Origin: Brachypodius melanocephalos
Taxonomy: Eukaryota > Chordata > Aves > Passeriformes > Pycnonotidae
Reading direction: 5' to 3'
Length of the DNA: 64,000 bases
NCBI GenBank assembly: GCA_013398615.1
Contig: VZSR01003022.1
Coordinates: forward strand, 2,497,537-2,561,536
In this document: piece by piece, positions 25,401-34,500 of the stretch
How the letters are laid out: every line of letters starts with the position of its first letter
How positions within the stretch are numbered: position 1 is the first letter of the stretch
Program-made: the position numbers and the translations under genes
The notes under the pieces: model-generated
Seen by the model: only the letters and a program-made list of their open reading frames with translations
Told to the model about the DNA's origin: nothing
Databases searched by the model: none

Positions 25401-28400
25401 CTGCTCTGATGCTGTGTGAGAGCACAGGAACTGATGCAGGTCACTAAAATGGCAAAAAATGAACCAAAAAAAAGGAAGGAACATTGTTGTGGGACAGGCA
25501 TACCTTGCCCTCAGATCAAAGAGGGAATTGTTTGGGAAAGGGCTGGAAGTAGAACTTGGAGGTGAGGAGGAAGCAGTGGGGCAGTGAGACCAGCTCCTGT
25601 CAGCAGCAGAAAGCTCCAAAGTCAGGTTTGGTGTAAATTCACACAACTGCACTGAAAGGTGATGGGCACTGAAACAACGGGCAGAGAATGGGCAAGGTCT
25701 CTTTAGCATCACAGCTCAATGGATTTTTTTCCTTTTTAGAGTTTAGCAGCTCCTAAAACCAAGCTGGCAAGTAACCTGAGTGCTTCTGTACCCCTTCCTC
25801 CTGCAGGAGAGACCAAAACCAAGAATTCCCGTGTGTCACTTCAGGGATGCGAGCCCACCCTTCGTGATCTGTGTGAAGCTGGTGAGTTCCACCTTTGGCT
25901 CCACCTGCAAGGGCAGCATTTGCTCCTTAAGAAAATGAGTTTCTATTTGCTGTGAGTGACTTTTCCCAGAAGCTTTTGCTGTGCAGTTGAATGGCTTTTT
26001 AAATCAAACTGATTGTGCAGGGTATTTTGGGATTTAAGGAATAAGAAAAGGGGCAGCTTCTGTCAAGGAGCTGGATCTGTTGTACTTCCTTGCCCAAATG
26101 CTCAAATATATTTGAGCACATGCACTCAGCCTCCTTTGGGCCAAGTATTTTGCAGCCCCATGTACAGCAAAGGCTTTGTTTTTAAATCAGACCTTAAAAG
26201 CCATTTTGTTTGGCCCTGCCAGTTCTGAAGCATCTTCTGTATCTGACTGTGGTAGCTTATTTCAACTGGTTTACTTGCCCTGATAATATGATTAGAAGAT
26301 GATAACCAGCACTTTTTTTGCTGTTGTAACACAGAAGCTTTAATACAACAAATAATTGCAATGGTGAACACCAATAAAAACCCCTCTGACAGCAACTAAA
26401 ACCTGCAGCTCCACCCAGCACTGACATTCTAAGGCTGTGCTGGATCTCTCCAGAGATGGATCAGCTGAATCTCCTCTCCTCTGGTACAGCCTCCTTTAAC
26501 TTGGCACTCCCAAGCCCATGAGCAGCTCTGGGTTGTAAAGCCAGACTGAGAGTGCCTCAGGGCATTATCATGTACTGTTGGTTGATAAAACTCTTGGATC
26601 AGCAAGTACTGTTACAACTAATTGAATTTTTCATGTAACAGTGGGTGGAAGTCCCCAGACAAAACATCTGTGCAACCTGTTCTAAAGCACATTTAATCTG
26701 TGAAGCCCTTACAATGAGACTATTATACAACATCTTGTCTGCAAACTCTGACTCCAGTTGGGATTTCAGTCTTATTTTTCCCCTCATGGCCACTGAGCAT
26801 TTGCTGCTTGCTTATTCTTTACCAACCTAAGTTCATCAGCATTTTCTGAAGAAGGAAGTGTGCTTTAAGGGGCTTTATTGGCTTTTATTTTGCTGTTTGT
26901 GGCAGGGGATTATTTTTCCTTTCAATACAGACAAAACCTGCATGTTTCTGTGCAGCTCCAAGAGGGTGATTTTGGAGATTAGATGTTTATTGAGTGGGTT
27001 GTTTACAAGAAGTGACTCTGTTGGCCATGTACTTGGAGCAGCATTGGCTCATTTATTTTTTCAGGCAGTTCCTCCCTTGTGAGCACTGGCATGGCTTTAG
27101 TACCAGAGCAAATCCTTCTGGAAGAATCATCCTCTGATCTTTGCTCAGTTTGCACTTTATAATGGCTTCACAGACAGCTGGAGCTGCAATTGTGCTCTGT
27201 GTGTGTGAGTTTTTGCTGAAGAGAATGAAAGTGTGGCTTTAGCTGCTCAGAGCAGCGTGGCCCTGCATGGCCACTTCACCCAAGGGTTTGTGCTCTGGGT
27301 TTGCTCCCATTTGGAGGTAAAAGCAAAATGCTCAGAAATGCTGCATTGTACCCTGGCTTGGCTTGGATTCCAACGGCTGCAAATGAAAGGGATTTTTAAT
27401 TTTCTGTCACAGCAATTAAACTGGTTTGATTGTATGAAGTTTTCAGAAAATTTGTGGTTAGGTCTCTTACTGTACAGCTCTGCCTGGTTTTCCTGTGCTC
27501 TGGGAATGAAAGATTTGTCTTTAACTCTCCCACTTTATTTGGCATCTGGTCTCTTATGTATATTTTTAACAACCTTATGTATTTTTTTACCCCTTTATAA
27601 AGCATGTTATTTTTTCCAATTTCTTCAATTCCACTTTCAGTGGGATTCCATTTCTGTAACTTCCCATCCTAAATATTCACAGTTAAAACTTCACCCTTGC
27701 TGTTTCGGGCACCCAAACATGAGCAACTGCTTTATCCCCGGCCTGTGGTGTTGTCAGCATTAATTTTGGGTTTTTTTTTTTTGTTGACATTCCTTAAGAT
27801 CAGTAATTAAGGATTCCAGGAAGACCCCAGTGCTCAGGAATGCTGAAGTTGCCCTGTTTTCTTAATGACATCACTGAGGTTGCTCAAGGACCAAATGTAC
27901 CCAGTTCCTGTCCTGATAACTTGACTGGGGCTCAAAAGGAAACACCTTTAACTCTGCAGAGTACTTCATCTGCTTGATGAAGGGCTTGTTTTATCAGACA
28001 ACTTTATCAGTGCTCAAAATCCACCCAAACCACTTCTTTTGTCCAGCTCACTTCCTTGGTCCATTTTCTGCCAAGGTCTGAGTCAGCAAACACCAGAGCA
28101 GAGCTGGGCTGAGCAGCACAGCAGAGTTGTCTGATATCATCCCCACACTGATTTCAACACTAACTTTTCAACATACCCTGAATTTTTGAATAGAAGCTTT
28201 CCTGAGCCTTGATTTATTTGTTTAGTTCTGCAAAAAGGACTTCCTTCTGTGGCCTAAAGAATCAGCAACCCAAACCTGTTACAACCTGAAATGAGTTTGA
28301 GCTCATTTTTTTGTTCTTCCCTCGCAGGACTTGACAGGTGGAGCCTTTGAAACAAACCTGGACACGCTGAAGCTGAAGGAAGGGATGGATTATTATCACT

Positions 28401-28408
28401 TTAACTGA
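7354..28408 (+). CDS. B3GNTL1: B3GNTL1, 3' part of the gene: join of five coding exons (putative GT2 glycosyltransferase)
   Basis: Joined exons 7354-7478, 15177-15312, 24564-24632, 25807-25881 and 28328-28408 give 161 residues that follow the C-terminal part of vertebrate B3GNTL1 almost without gaps; the human protein is about 361 residues, so a little under half is visible. The family is a GT-A fold, glycosyltransferase family 2 protein, named as a UDP-GlcNAc:beta-Gal beta-1,3-N-acetylglucosaminyltransferase-like enzyme. As far as I know the activity is inferred from homology. The first exon carries the PEDLLFFYEHL motif, the ED signature near the end of GT2 catalytic domains; the rest is the family-specific C-terminal region (FTIWNAGKQGKKLYRSL, PPFVICVKLDLTGGAFE). 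The nucleotide-binding N-terminal half, start codon and promoter are outside the window. All four internal junctions are GT/AG and in phase. The gene converges on TBCD. Identification is from remembered family sequence, not a search. Confidence 0.95.
7479..15176 (+). other. B3GNTL1 intron
   Basis: About 7.7 kb between two recognised exons with matching phase. It contains an A20 run at 10801-10820, short A and T runs, a small GT-rich patch near 14545-14600, and an ATTA-rich stretch (10536-10800) that may be a conserved non-coding element. I see no further exon. Confidence 0.85.
10801..10820 (+). repeat. poly(A) run
   Basis: Twenty consecutive A bases preceded by GGCCA. No retroposon body or target-site duplication is recognisable to the left, so it is listed as a simple repeat only. 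Confidence 0.85.
15177..15312 (+). CDS. B3GNTL1: B3GNTL1 coding exon (FTIWNAGKQGKK)
   Basis: The acceptor is CCAACTCTCCAG|GGGAACC; the donor is AAAAAAAG|GTGAGC. The exon has 136 nt; its first base completes GAG with the previous exon, then 45 codons end in phase 0. The peptide includes IWNHRVRFLEDRVLSSW and FTIWNAGKQGKKLYRSL. The residue after the split Glu is Gly here, whereas I recall Trp in the human protein. The exon end contains seven consecutive A bases, a place where sequencing or assembly indels are common, but the frame is intact. Confidence 0.96.
18263..18345. repeat. AT-rich inverted repeat, 18 bp perfect arms
   Basis: The arm AAAACCAACTAAAATTAA at 18263-18280 is the exact reverse complement of TTAATTTTAGTTGGTTTT at 18328-18345. 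The 47 bp spacer has two further AGCTAAAATTA copies and the small palindrome CTAAAATTATTTTAG. The structure could extrude as a cruciform, or it could be a relic of a short terminal-inverted-repeat element. No clear target-site duplication is visible. Confidence 0.8.
22425..22500 (+). mobile_element. CR1 LINE fragment (forward, diverged)
   Basis: The block GTGACAGGACCAGGAGAAAT followed by GGGTTTAAAGTGGCAGAG and AGATTAGATATCAGAGAAG matches the CR1 segment with ACAGGAC..GGTAATGG and TTTAAACT..GAGGGTAGATTTAGATTAGATAT. It is short and diverged, and the 3' end is missing. Confidence 0.65.
24564..24632 (+). CDS. B3GNTL1: B3GNTL1 coding exon (AFCDIDEKKI)
   Basis: The acceptor is CTGTTTTCCAG|GTAACTGC; the donor is GAG|GTGAGT. 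The exon has 69 nt, 23 codons, phase 0 at both ends. The peptide reads VTAFCDIDEKKITKGFYTY plus EESE, matching the human segment with AFCDVDENKI. A phase 0-0 exon could be skipped without breaking the frame. Confidence 0.95.
24633..25806 (+). other. B3GNTL1 intron
   Basis: About 1.2 kb between two phase-0 exons. No repeat or conserved block is recognised. Confidence 0.85.
25807..25881 (+). CDS. B3GNTL1: B3GNTL1 coding exon (PPFVICVKL)
   Basis: The acceptor is CTTCCTCCTGCAG|GAGAGACC; the donor is CTG|GTGAGT. The exon has 75 nt, 25 codons, phase 0 at both ends. The peptide runs ERPKPRIPVCHFRDASPP, then FVICVKL, which is strongly conserved in the family. Confidence 0.96.
25882..28327 (+). other. 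B3GNTL1 intron
   Basis: About 2.4 kb before the last coding exon. It has only short T runs (for example near 27770-27782). A 176-codon open frame at 27233-27763 (+) shows no family features. Confidence 0.85.
28328..28408 (+). CDS. B3GNTL1: B3GNTL1 last coding exon with stop codon
   Basis: The acceptor is TTCTTCCCTCGCAG|GACTTGACAGG. Twenty-six codons (DLTGGAFETNLDTLKLKEG then MDYYHFN) are followed by TGA at 28406-28408. The length and the aromatic C-terminus match the end of the human protein. Six bases after the stop is a consensus donor, CAG|GTGAGG at 28412-28420, so the mRNA may carry a 3' UTR intron. Confidence 0.96.
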   Translation, partial: DLTGGAFETNLDTLKLKEGMDYYHFN

Positions 28409-29253
28409 GCCCAGGTGAGGCACTGCTCCTGCAAGGTGCTGCTCTCTGTGTCTGGGTGCAGGAAGACCAGACCCTTCAGGGGTTTAGAACTTTTTAGTTT
28501 TTTTAGCTGTGGGTGAAGGAGCATTTCCTCCTGGGGTGTGGGCAACACCTGGCCAATGTCAGCTCTGCTCAGTGGGAGTTCAGAACCACTTGATCAAGAG
28601 TCAGTGAAGAACCCTGAGCTACACTAATCCCAGCTGCCAGTCCAGCTTGCAAGAATCCTTAAGAAGTATTGAATAATCTCATTTATAATTACTGTCTTCA
28701 AAACCAACCAGAATCTGAGCCAGCCAGGTTGGAGCATTGGGGGTGAACACCTGCAGTCTGCAGCATTTCCTTCACAGAGAAACTGCCTTGGTTTTAGCTT
28801 CTCTGCCTGAATCTTTCCTTCCTTTCAAATTTTAGAGATGTGTCTATATACACACACAGCCACTGTTCACGTGTTGGGATAGTGGGATTTAATTACAGCC
28901 ATAAAATAATAGGGTAATTACACTCTGATGTGGTCTGTGCATTTGACCTCCCCATCACACTGATCTCACTAAAGATCAATTTTGGAGCTATTTTATTTTG
29001 TAGGGGGTAAGAAATGAGCTGGATTCCTGGCAGCTGCTTGAAGAGCTGACTCACCTTCTCCAAAACTGAATATACCACAAAAACAAATTGTCTGAATTAG
29101 TTACATAAAGAGCTGTAATGAGAGACTTCGACAGCAGCTGAAGTGAAACCTGGGGGTCTTTGTTTAACTGTGACATAGGAATGACAGACTTTTCCACAGG
29201 GATGCTTGGGATGATTTCAGTATCACTGAGTGTTGCCATTCTCACCTCTGAAA

Positions 29254-29259
29254 AATAAA
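29254..29259 (+). terminator. candidate B3GNTL1 polyadenylation signal (AATAAA)
   Basis: This is the first AATAAA on the + strand after the B3GNTL1 stop, about 850 nt downstream. About 35-50 bases further on is a GU-rich run (TTGGTGTGTGTAC near 29297-29310), as expected of a cleavage and polyadenylation site. If the putative 3' UTR intron is spliced, another site could be used. Sequence inspection only. Confidence 0.35.
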
Positions 29260-31143
29260 TCTTGCATAGACCAGAGGAGCGGGTCAGGTTTAATTCTTGG
29301 TGTGTGTACAAGCACAGGCTCCATTCAGCCAGGGAAGTACAAACCACTGACACCAAACCAGGCAGGTCAGTGTGACAGAGCAGGACAAGAACCTGCCAGA
29401 CAGCAACATAAAAAAATGAAAACAAGGAATTTTGGTTGTCTTCCTGTGTCCCACGTGTGCTTTCAGACAGGCTCTGCCTCTCCTGTCCAGCAGTGCAGTG
29501 CTCAGCTCTGCTGAGATCCAGCAGTGTTGGGATGCCACAGCTCAGCCTCTTCCCCTCCTGGCAGCACAGGAAAGCTCCAGCACAGCCCAGCAGCCAGGGC
29601 TGCTCCTCCTCATGCTGAGCTCTGCAGAGAGAAAGGACAAGGACAGGTGACAGGGAGCAGGCAGGGCTGTCCTGGCACTGTCCCAGCCATGGAACAACTC
29701 ACCTGAACAGAAAAGAAAATACAAAGCTTTGTATTGTAAAGTACTGAAGTAATATTCAGTCCTTTTAACACCACGGTTTGAACTCTCCTTCAGCAAGTCT
29801 TATTTGTACAAAATTTAAAGGAGTAGAAAGTGTTGATTTCAGCTGAAGCCAACTTCATTCACCTTTTTATCCTGCCTCATCTCTGCTTGACCTCATCTCT
29901 GGCTTCTCCCAATTGTGCAGTGTTGGGCACTGCTGAGAGCAGCACTGGGGACATGGGGACATTCAAAACATTGAAAAGTGACAAAGCAGGTTTTATTTTC
30001 TGTCTTCTATAATTCTGGCTTGGAGACTGATTATGTTCTTCTGACTTTTCAAGACCTGAATTGGTAATTTAATTATTTTTTTTACTGCTTTCACTCTGAT
30101 TTCCAGAGCTTTTTATTCAAGTGCCACTTACCTAAGTGAAAATATTTTCACTGTTGATTTCTTTCTTTAAACTGTTCAGCAGGAGGAATAAATTTGTAAA
30201 TCTTTTTATAAATAATCTCATGCTCTTAAAAGCTTGATTCTCTGAAACCACATTCAGTGCCATTAATCAAACTATTTTTTTGTAAAATATTTGGCATCTC
30301 ATTCATTCATTCTATTACTTTCAAAAAATGACCCTGCTCTTCAGGCGGGCTGTCATTATTCAGATCAATATTTCATTTACTTGGCTATTTCCTTCTTCTT
30401 CCCTGAGTAACATTAAAGGAAAAGGCACCCAGGAACTGCCCTCCTCTTCAGTGGCAGCTCTGGGCTGAGTTAAACTCACTGCTTCTGTCCAGAGGAGCAA
30501 GAGGTAAAGTTCCAACCTGAGCACAAAACATCCAGATCCCACCTGGACCAGCTCCACCAGAGATACCTGGATGTGTATTTGGATATTTCTTATTATTTTG
30601 TTTATCCTAGAGACAGTTTTCTCCTAAAGTATCAGTCTTCCCTCAGCCTTCAATAATTAAGGAATTAAAATAAGAGATTTTTGAGATCAGAGTTCATCTT
30701 GCAAGATCTCTTATTGTGAGCATAACCTTTCTATTACTTGATTAAAAAACCTTTAAAAGCAACACCAAGGTCAGTTTTTGTTCCAAAAACAACTCCTTGT
30801 CTGGGCAGGAGGTTCAGACTCTTGTTTTACAGAATTATAAAAATGTTAGCTGAGGTTTCTTAACATTGTACTAAAAGCAGATGGTAAAAACTGGAAAATG
30901 AGTGAAGAAACTGCTTTGAGGCAGCAGGAGGTCTTTGAAGGGTATTCACAGTGTCTTAAGTATGAGTCTTGAAAGAAAGATAAATATTTATATATACCCA
31001 GTAACACATATTCCTTAAAACACTAAAAAACCTCTTCTAGAACTCCTACCAAAGCAGAGAGTTCTGTATTGAAATAGTGAGCTGGGTGGGCACAGCCAAA
31101 GTATCTAAAAATATACATTACATACATATATATAAAAAAATAA

Positions 31144-31165
31144 ATATATATATATATATATATAT
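31144..31165. repeat. (TA)n microsatellite
   Basis: A run of TA dinucleotides follows ATATATATAAAAAAATAAA. It is in the convergent 3' region, or in a TBCD 3' UTR if the frame reads through. Confidence 0.85.
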
Positions 31166-31384
31166 GAACACACTTTATGGTTTTGTCTGCTATTCACCCA
31201 CAGAGGCAGTGCTGCAATCCTGTGGTTTGCACACCACCTCCTGTCATCATCTTGCTGTTGAAATTGAGAAGTTCCTGTCTTCTCCCTTTCCCCAGGAAGG
31301 GCAGTGGAGCAGTGGCTGCACATCTGTGCCTGGAATGCGGCACTGCCAGCCTGGAATGCTCTCTGGAATGAGGCTGGAAGGGCC

Positions 31385-31562
31385 TCAGGCTCCAGCTCCA
31401 GCCATCCCACATGTTCTGCAGCTGGCTGGGAACATCCTCCATGAACAAAGCACCCCTGGAGCCCATTGCCACCTCACCTTGGGCACCAGCTGGGGTCTGG
31501 GCACTTTCAGGAGGTCACAGAGGCAGTTGCGTCTCTCCCTGACCACGGGCAGCTCTGCTTCC
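31385..31562 (-). CDS. TBCD: TBCD last recognised coding exon; end uncertain (stop at 31385-31387, or splice donor at 31477)
   Basis: The acceptor is TTTGCTCTGGCAG|GGAAGCAG. After one base finishing Trp, 28 codons (EAELPVVRERRNCLCDLL, KVPRPQLVPK) match the human C-terminus, which ends a few residues later. Here the frame instead stays open for 30 codons with no family resemblance and stops at TGA 31385-31387. The point where homology ends is a consensus donor, CCCAAG|GTGAGG (last exon base 31478). Either the protein has a lineage-specific tail or, more likely in my view, a short terminal exon downstream was not recognised. The 31478-31562 part is secure; the 31385-31477 part is doubtful. Confidence 0.8.
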
Positions 31563-34500
31563 CTGCCAGAGCAAAGGTTGGACCCAGTTAATTCAGGCAC
31601 ATCCACACAACTCCCCAAGTGATCCATGCCCCACCCTGCATCATGTGTCCTTTCATGCACATTGCAAATGGCAGGAGTTTGTGTTGTGTCACAGTTGAAG
31701 ATTAATGGACGTTTTTGTACCACCCCAACTCAGATAAACCACAAATACACACCAGATCTGCCACAGGTAACCAGTAGCTCATAAAATGTCCCAAACTATT
31801 CTTTTCATAGAGTTTTATATTAAAAAACCCACTTATTTGTGTAAACCTTTTGATTAGAAGTTAATTTAATTGATTCTCTAAAGTTACTGGACTTGGAGAA
31901 GACTCTCCCATCCCTTCTATAGAAAAAAAAGAAAAAAGGGTGAGTTAGAAATAACTTCAACCTTTTTTTTTTTCACACCTTGGACAATTTGTCTTATTTA
32001 CTACTGGAAACTTTCCTGTGGCTAAATAAAGTGTATTATTTATAGAGTAATTTGTTTAAACTCTGCATGACACAATTGCATGATAAAGTCTCTGGAGTCT
32101 CAACAAGGAAAATATGTGTATTGCAGTAATTACCATATTCCTTCAAATTCTCATTTGGCTTCCTGCTGCTAATACTTAGGGTAATTCAGAATTTAGCCTG
32201 ATTATTTTAGCACTGGGAGAGCTTGACGAAAACAAGCAGCTCACTGTGACATTCAGCAACAATTTCAAATCTCTTTTCCTGTAAACAGCTCAAATCTACC
32301 AAGATAAAACAATTAAGTTTTGAGTAAAGGAGCTCTTTGTCTTTCATCTCAGAGCAATGGGCACAGTGCAGCAGGGTATTCTGCAAGCCAGAATAAGCCA
32401 GGCACACCCTCAAAATGACAGGGTGAAAACAGAATATTCATTTTTCTGGAGTGTTTTTCTGGGGAAGTGTTTTGCTTTGATGTAGGATCGCAGTTGTTGA
32501 TGAGCAGAGCTGAACTGCTGCTGCTTTTCCTGTGCCACTGAGTGTTGGCCCTGGGACCATCCCTTGGTGACAGCACTCAGCTCATCCTGCTGCAGTGACA
32601 TTTAACAAATTCCCTATGCAGTTCCTGAGCAAATCTGCTCTTAAATGCACGTGGAGCTCTGAGTCACACCCAGCACAATCCTAAACTTCCACTGCAGTTA
32701 AACAAGGAATTGGCACCACAGGCAGAGCTGCTGGTAACCACTCCTTCAAACCTGAGACTCTTCTAATTTTGTACTGGAAAATTTAGAAAAACAGCAGGAG
32801 CCACGCCTCCTAATGACAAACTCAGCTTTCTTTTCACAAATATAAAGTTCTTTAAGCTTAAGCATAGAAATAAACTGGAAACTACATAAAAGTCAGTGTA
32901 CCATGAAGTCTGCAACTCTGTCACCCAGCCTTAAGATGTATTTGTTCTTTGAAATTGTCTGGGATAAATTTATTTCCATGAAATGTCAATGAAGACAAAA
33001 AGCCATTTAATGTAATGACTAAATAAATTATGTATTTTTCTATATCTGTCTGTTCTCTGTGACTGCTGTTTGGGGCAGCAGCCCCATGGCCCAGGTCTGT
33101 GACAAGGAAAAATGTTTAACAAGGCAGCAAAACCAATAAGCTAATAATTATCTTCAAATTCTGTATTTTCTCAAATCTCCCAGGCATGCAACCTTTTATC
33201 AACCTGCCCAGGTGATGATAATGCCCAATGCTAGAATTTGCAGAAAGGGGAAAATCCCGTGCTAAAATGCTGTTCCCTGCTCCTGTCACTGCAGAGGTGC
33301 TCATGGAATGATTCCCTTGCTCTAAAAGCCATTGGATCATGCTCATGAAAAACAGACTCCTCTTCCCTGCCCCTGGAAGAAGGTGACAGTACAGATAAGA
33401 GTAGGGAAAAAATGAATTACATTCTGTGAAGTGGTTGTTTAATTCATGCCATCCTATGCCTGGGAAACATCTGAACTGCTCCAATCCCAAATCTCTGCCT
33501 GAATACAACGCTTGTAGCATGTTGAGTAATTACATTTCATGGGAGATTTGAGCTGTTCTGCTAATTCTGTTGTTTTCCAGCTTGCAGAGATCCTTCCTTT
33601 CCCCAAATCCTGCCAGTGCTCATAAATGCCAAGAAACTGTCTGTACACTTGAAGTTTGACTGTTTGCACAGGCCAGTCTCTGGCTCGTGGAAAGCTTCCA
33701 AGATTTCCTCCCTTTTTATGTTGTTAGAAAAATATGGGTGTTTTACTTTATCTGCTGGTGATTTTATATCCCCCTGTCAGTGGGCACTATCCTGGAGAGC
33801 TCTTCAGAGCAGAGAATTCCTTGCAGCAGTGCTTTCATGGCCTGGAAGCAATAAAGAGCTGAACCCACGCTATCACTTCTCACAGCTTCCTGCCCCCAGC
33901 TTTCAAAGGCACTGGGTTTTGTGAGCCCAAGGGCATGGGGGATGCTGCGGGGCAGCCCTGCACTCACCAGTTGGTGTCACTGAGGATGGCCATGACCTGC
34001 TCCACCATGGCTGGCTCCACCACCTCGCTGTAGGTGAGCAGCATCTCGTACACCTGGCTGGCCGTGGTCTTGCGGATCTGCGGGGAGGGGCAGGGTCAGC
34101 AATGCCAGAGCAGAGCAGAGGCACACAGAGCACAGCAGAGCAGAACAGAGCAGAGCAGAGGGGATGCTGAGCTGCAGGGGACACACGGGGATCAGCCAGC
34201 CCAGCTCCTGGCCCTGCACAGCCCCATCCCCACAAGCCACACCCTGGGCATCCCTGGGACTGGTGGCTGAAGCAGCCTCAGGGCTGTGCTCATTCCCTGG
34301 GGAACCTGGGCAGTGCCCAGCACCCTCTGGGGGAAGAAACTTTCCCTGAAATCCAACCCAAACCTGCCCTGACACAACCTCAGGCCATTCCCCAAGTCCA
34401 GTGGTACAATGCTTGCTTGTTTGCTTTCTATTAACAATACACAATATTCCATTATTAAGCTTAAAACTTCCTACTCTCTTGCTAAGCATATTTTTCTGCA

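Larger units (their letters stand above)
28409..31384. other. convergent intergenic space with presumed 3' UTRs of B3GNTL1 and TBCD
   Basis: The interval lies between the B3GNTL1 stop and the last recognised TBCD codon. On the + strand it has a candidate AATAAA at 29254. On the - strand the nearest AATAAA motifs (TTTATT on +) are at 30112-30117 and 29992-29997, with no strong downstream element, so the TBCD 3' end is unassigned. A (TA)n microsatellite lies at 31144-31165. If TBCD has one more small exon, it should be here or to the left. Confidence 0.6.

Noticed and set aside
27233..27763. 176-codon open frame on the + strand
   Set aside because: Hydrophobic and Cys/Leu-rich as expected of T-rich intron sequence; no signal peptide plus domain pattern and no known relative.
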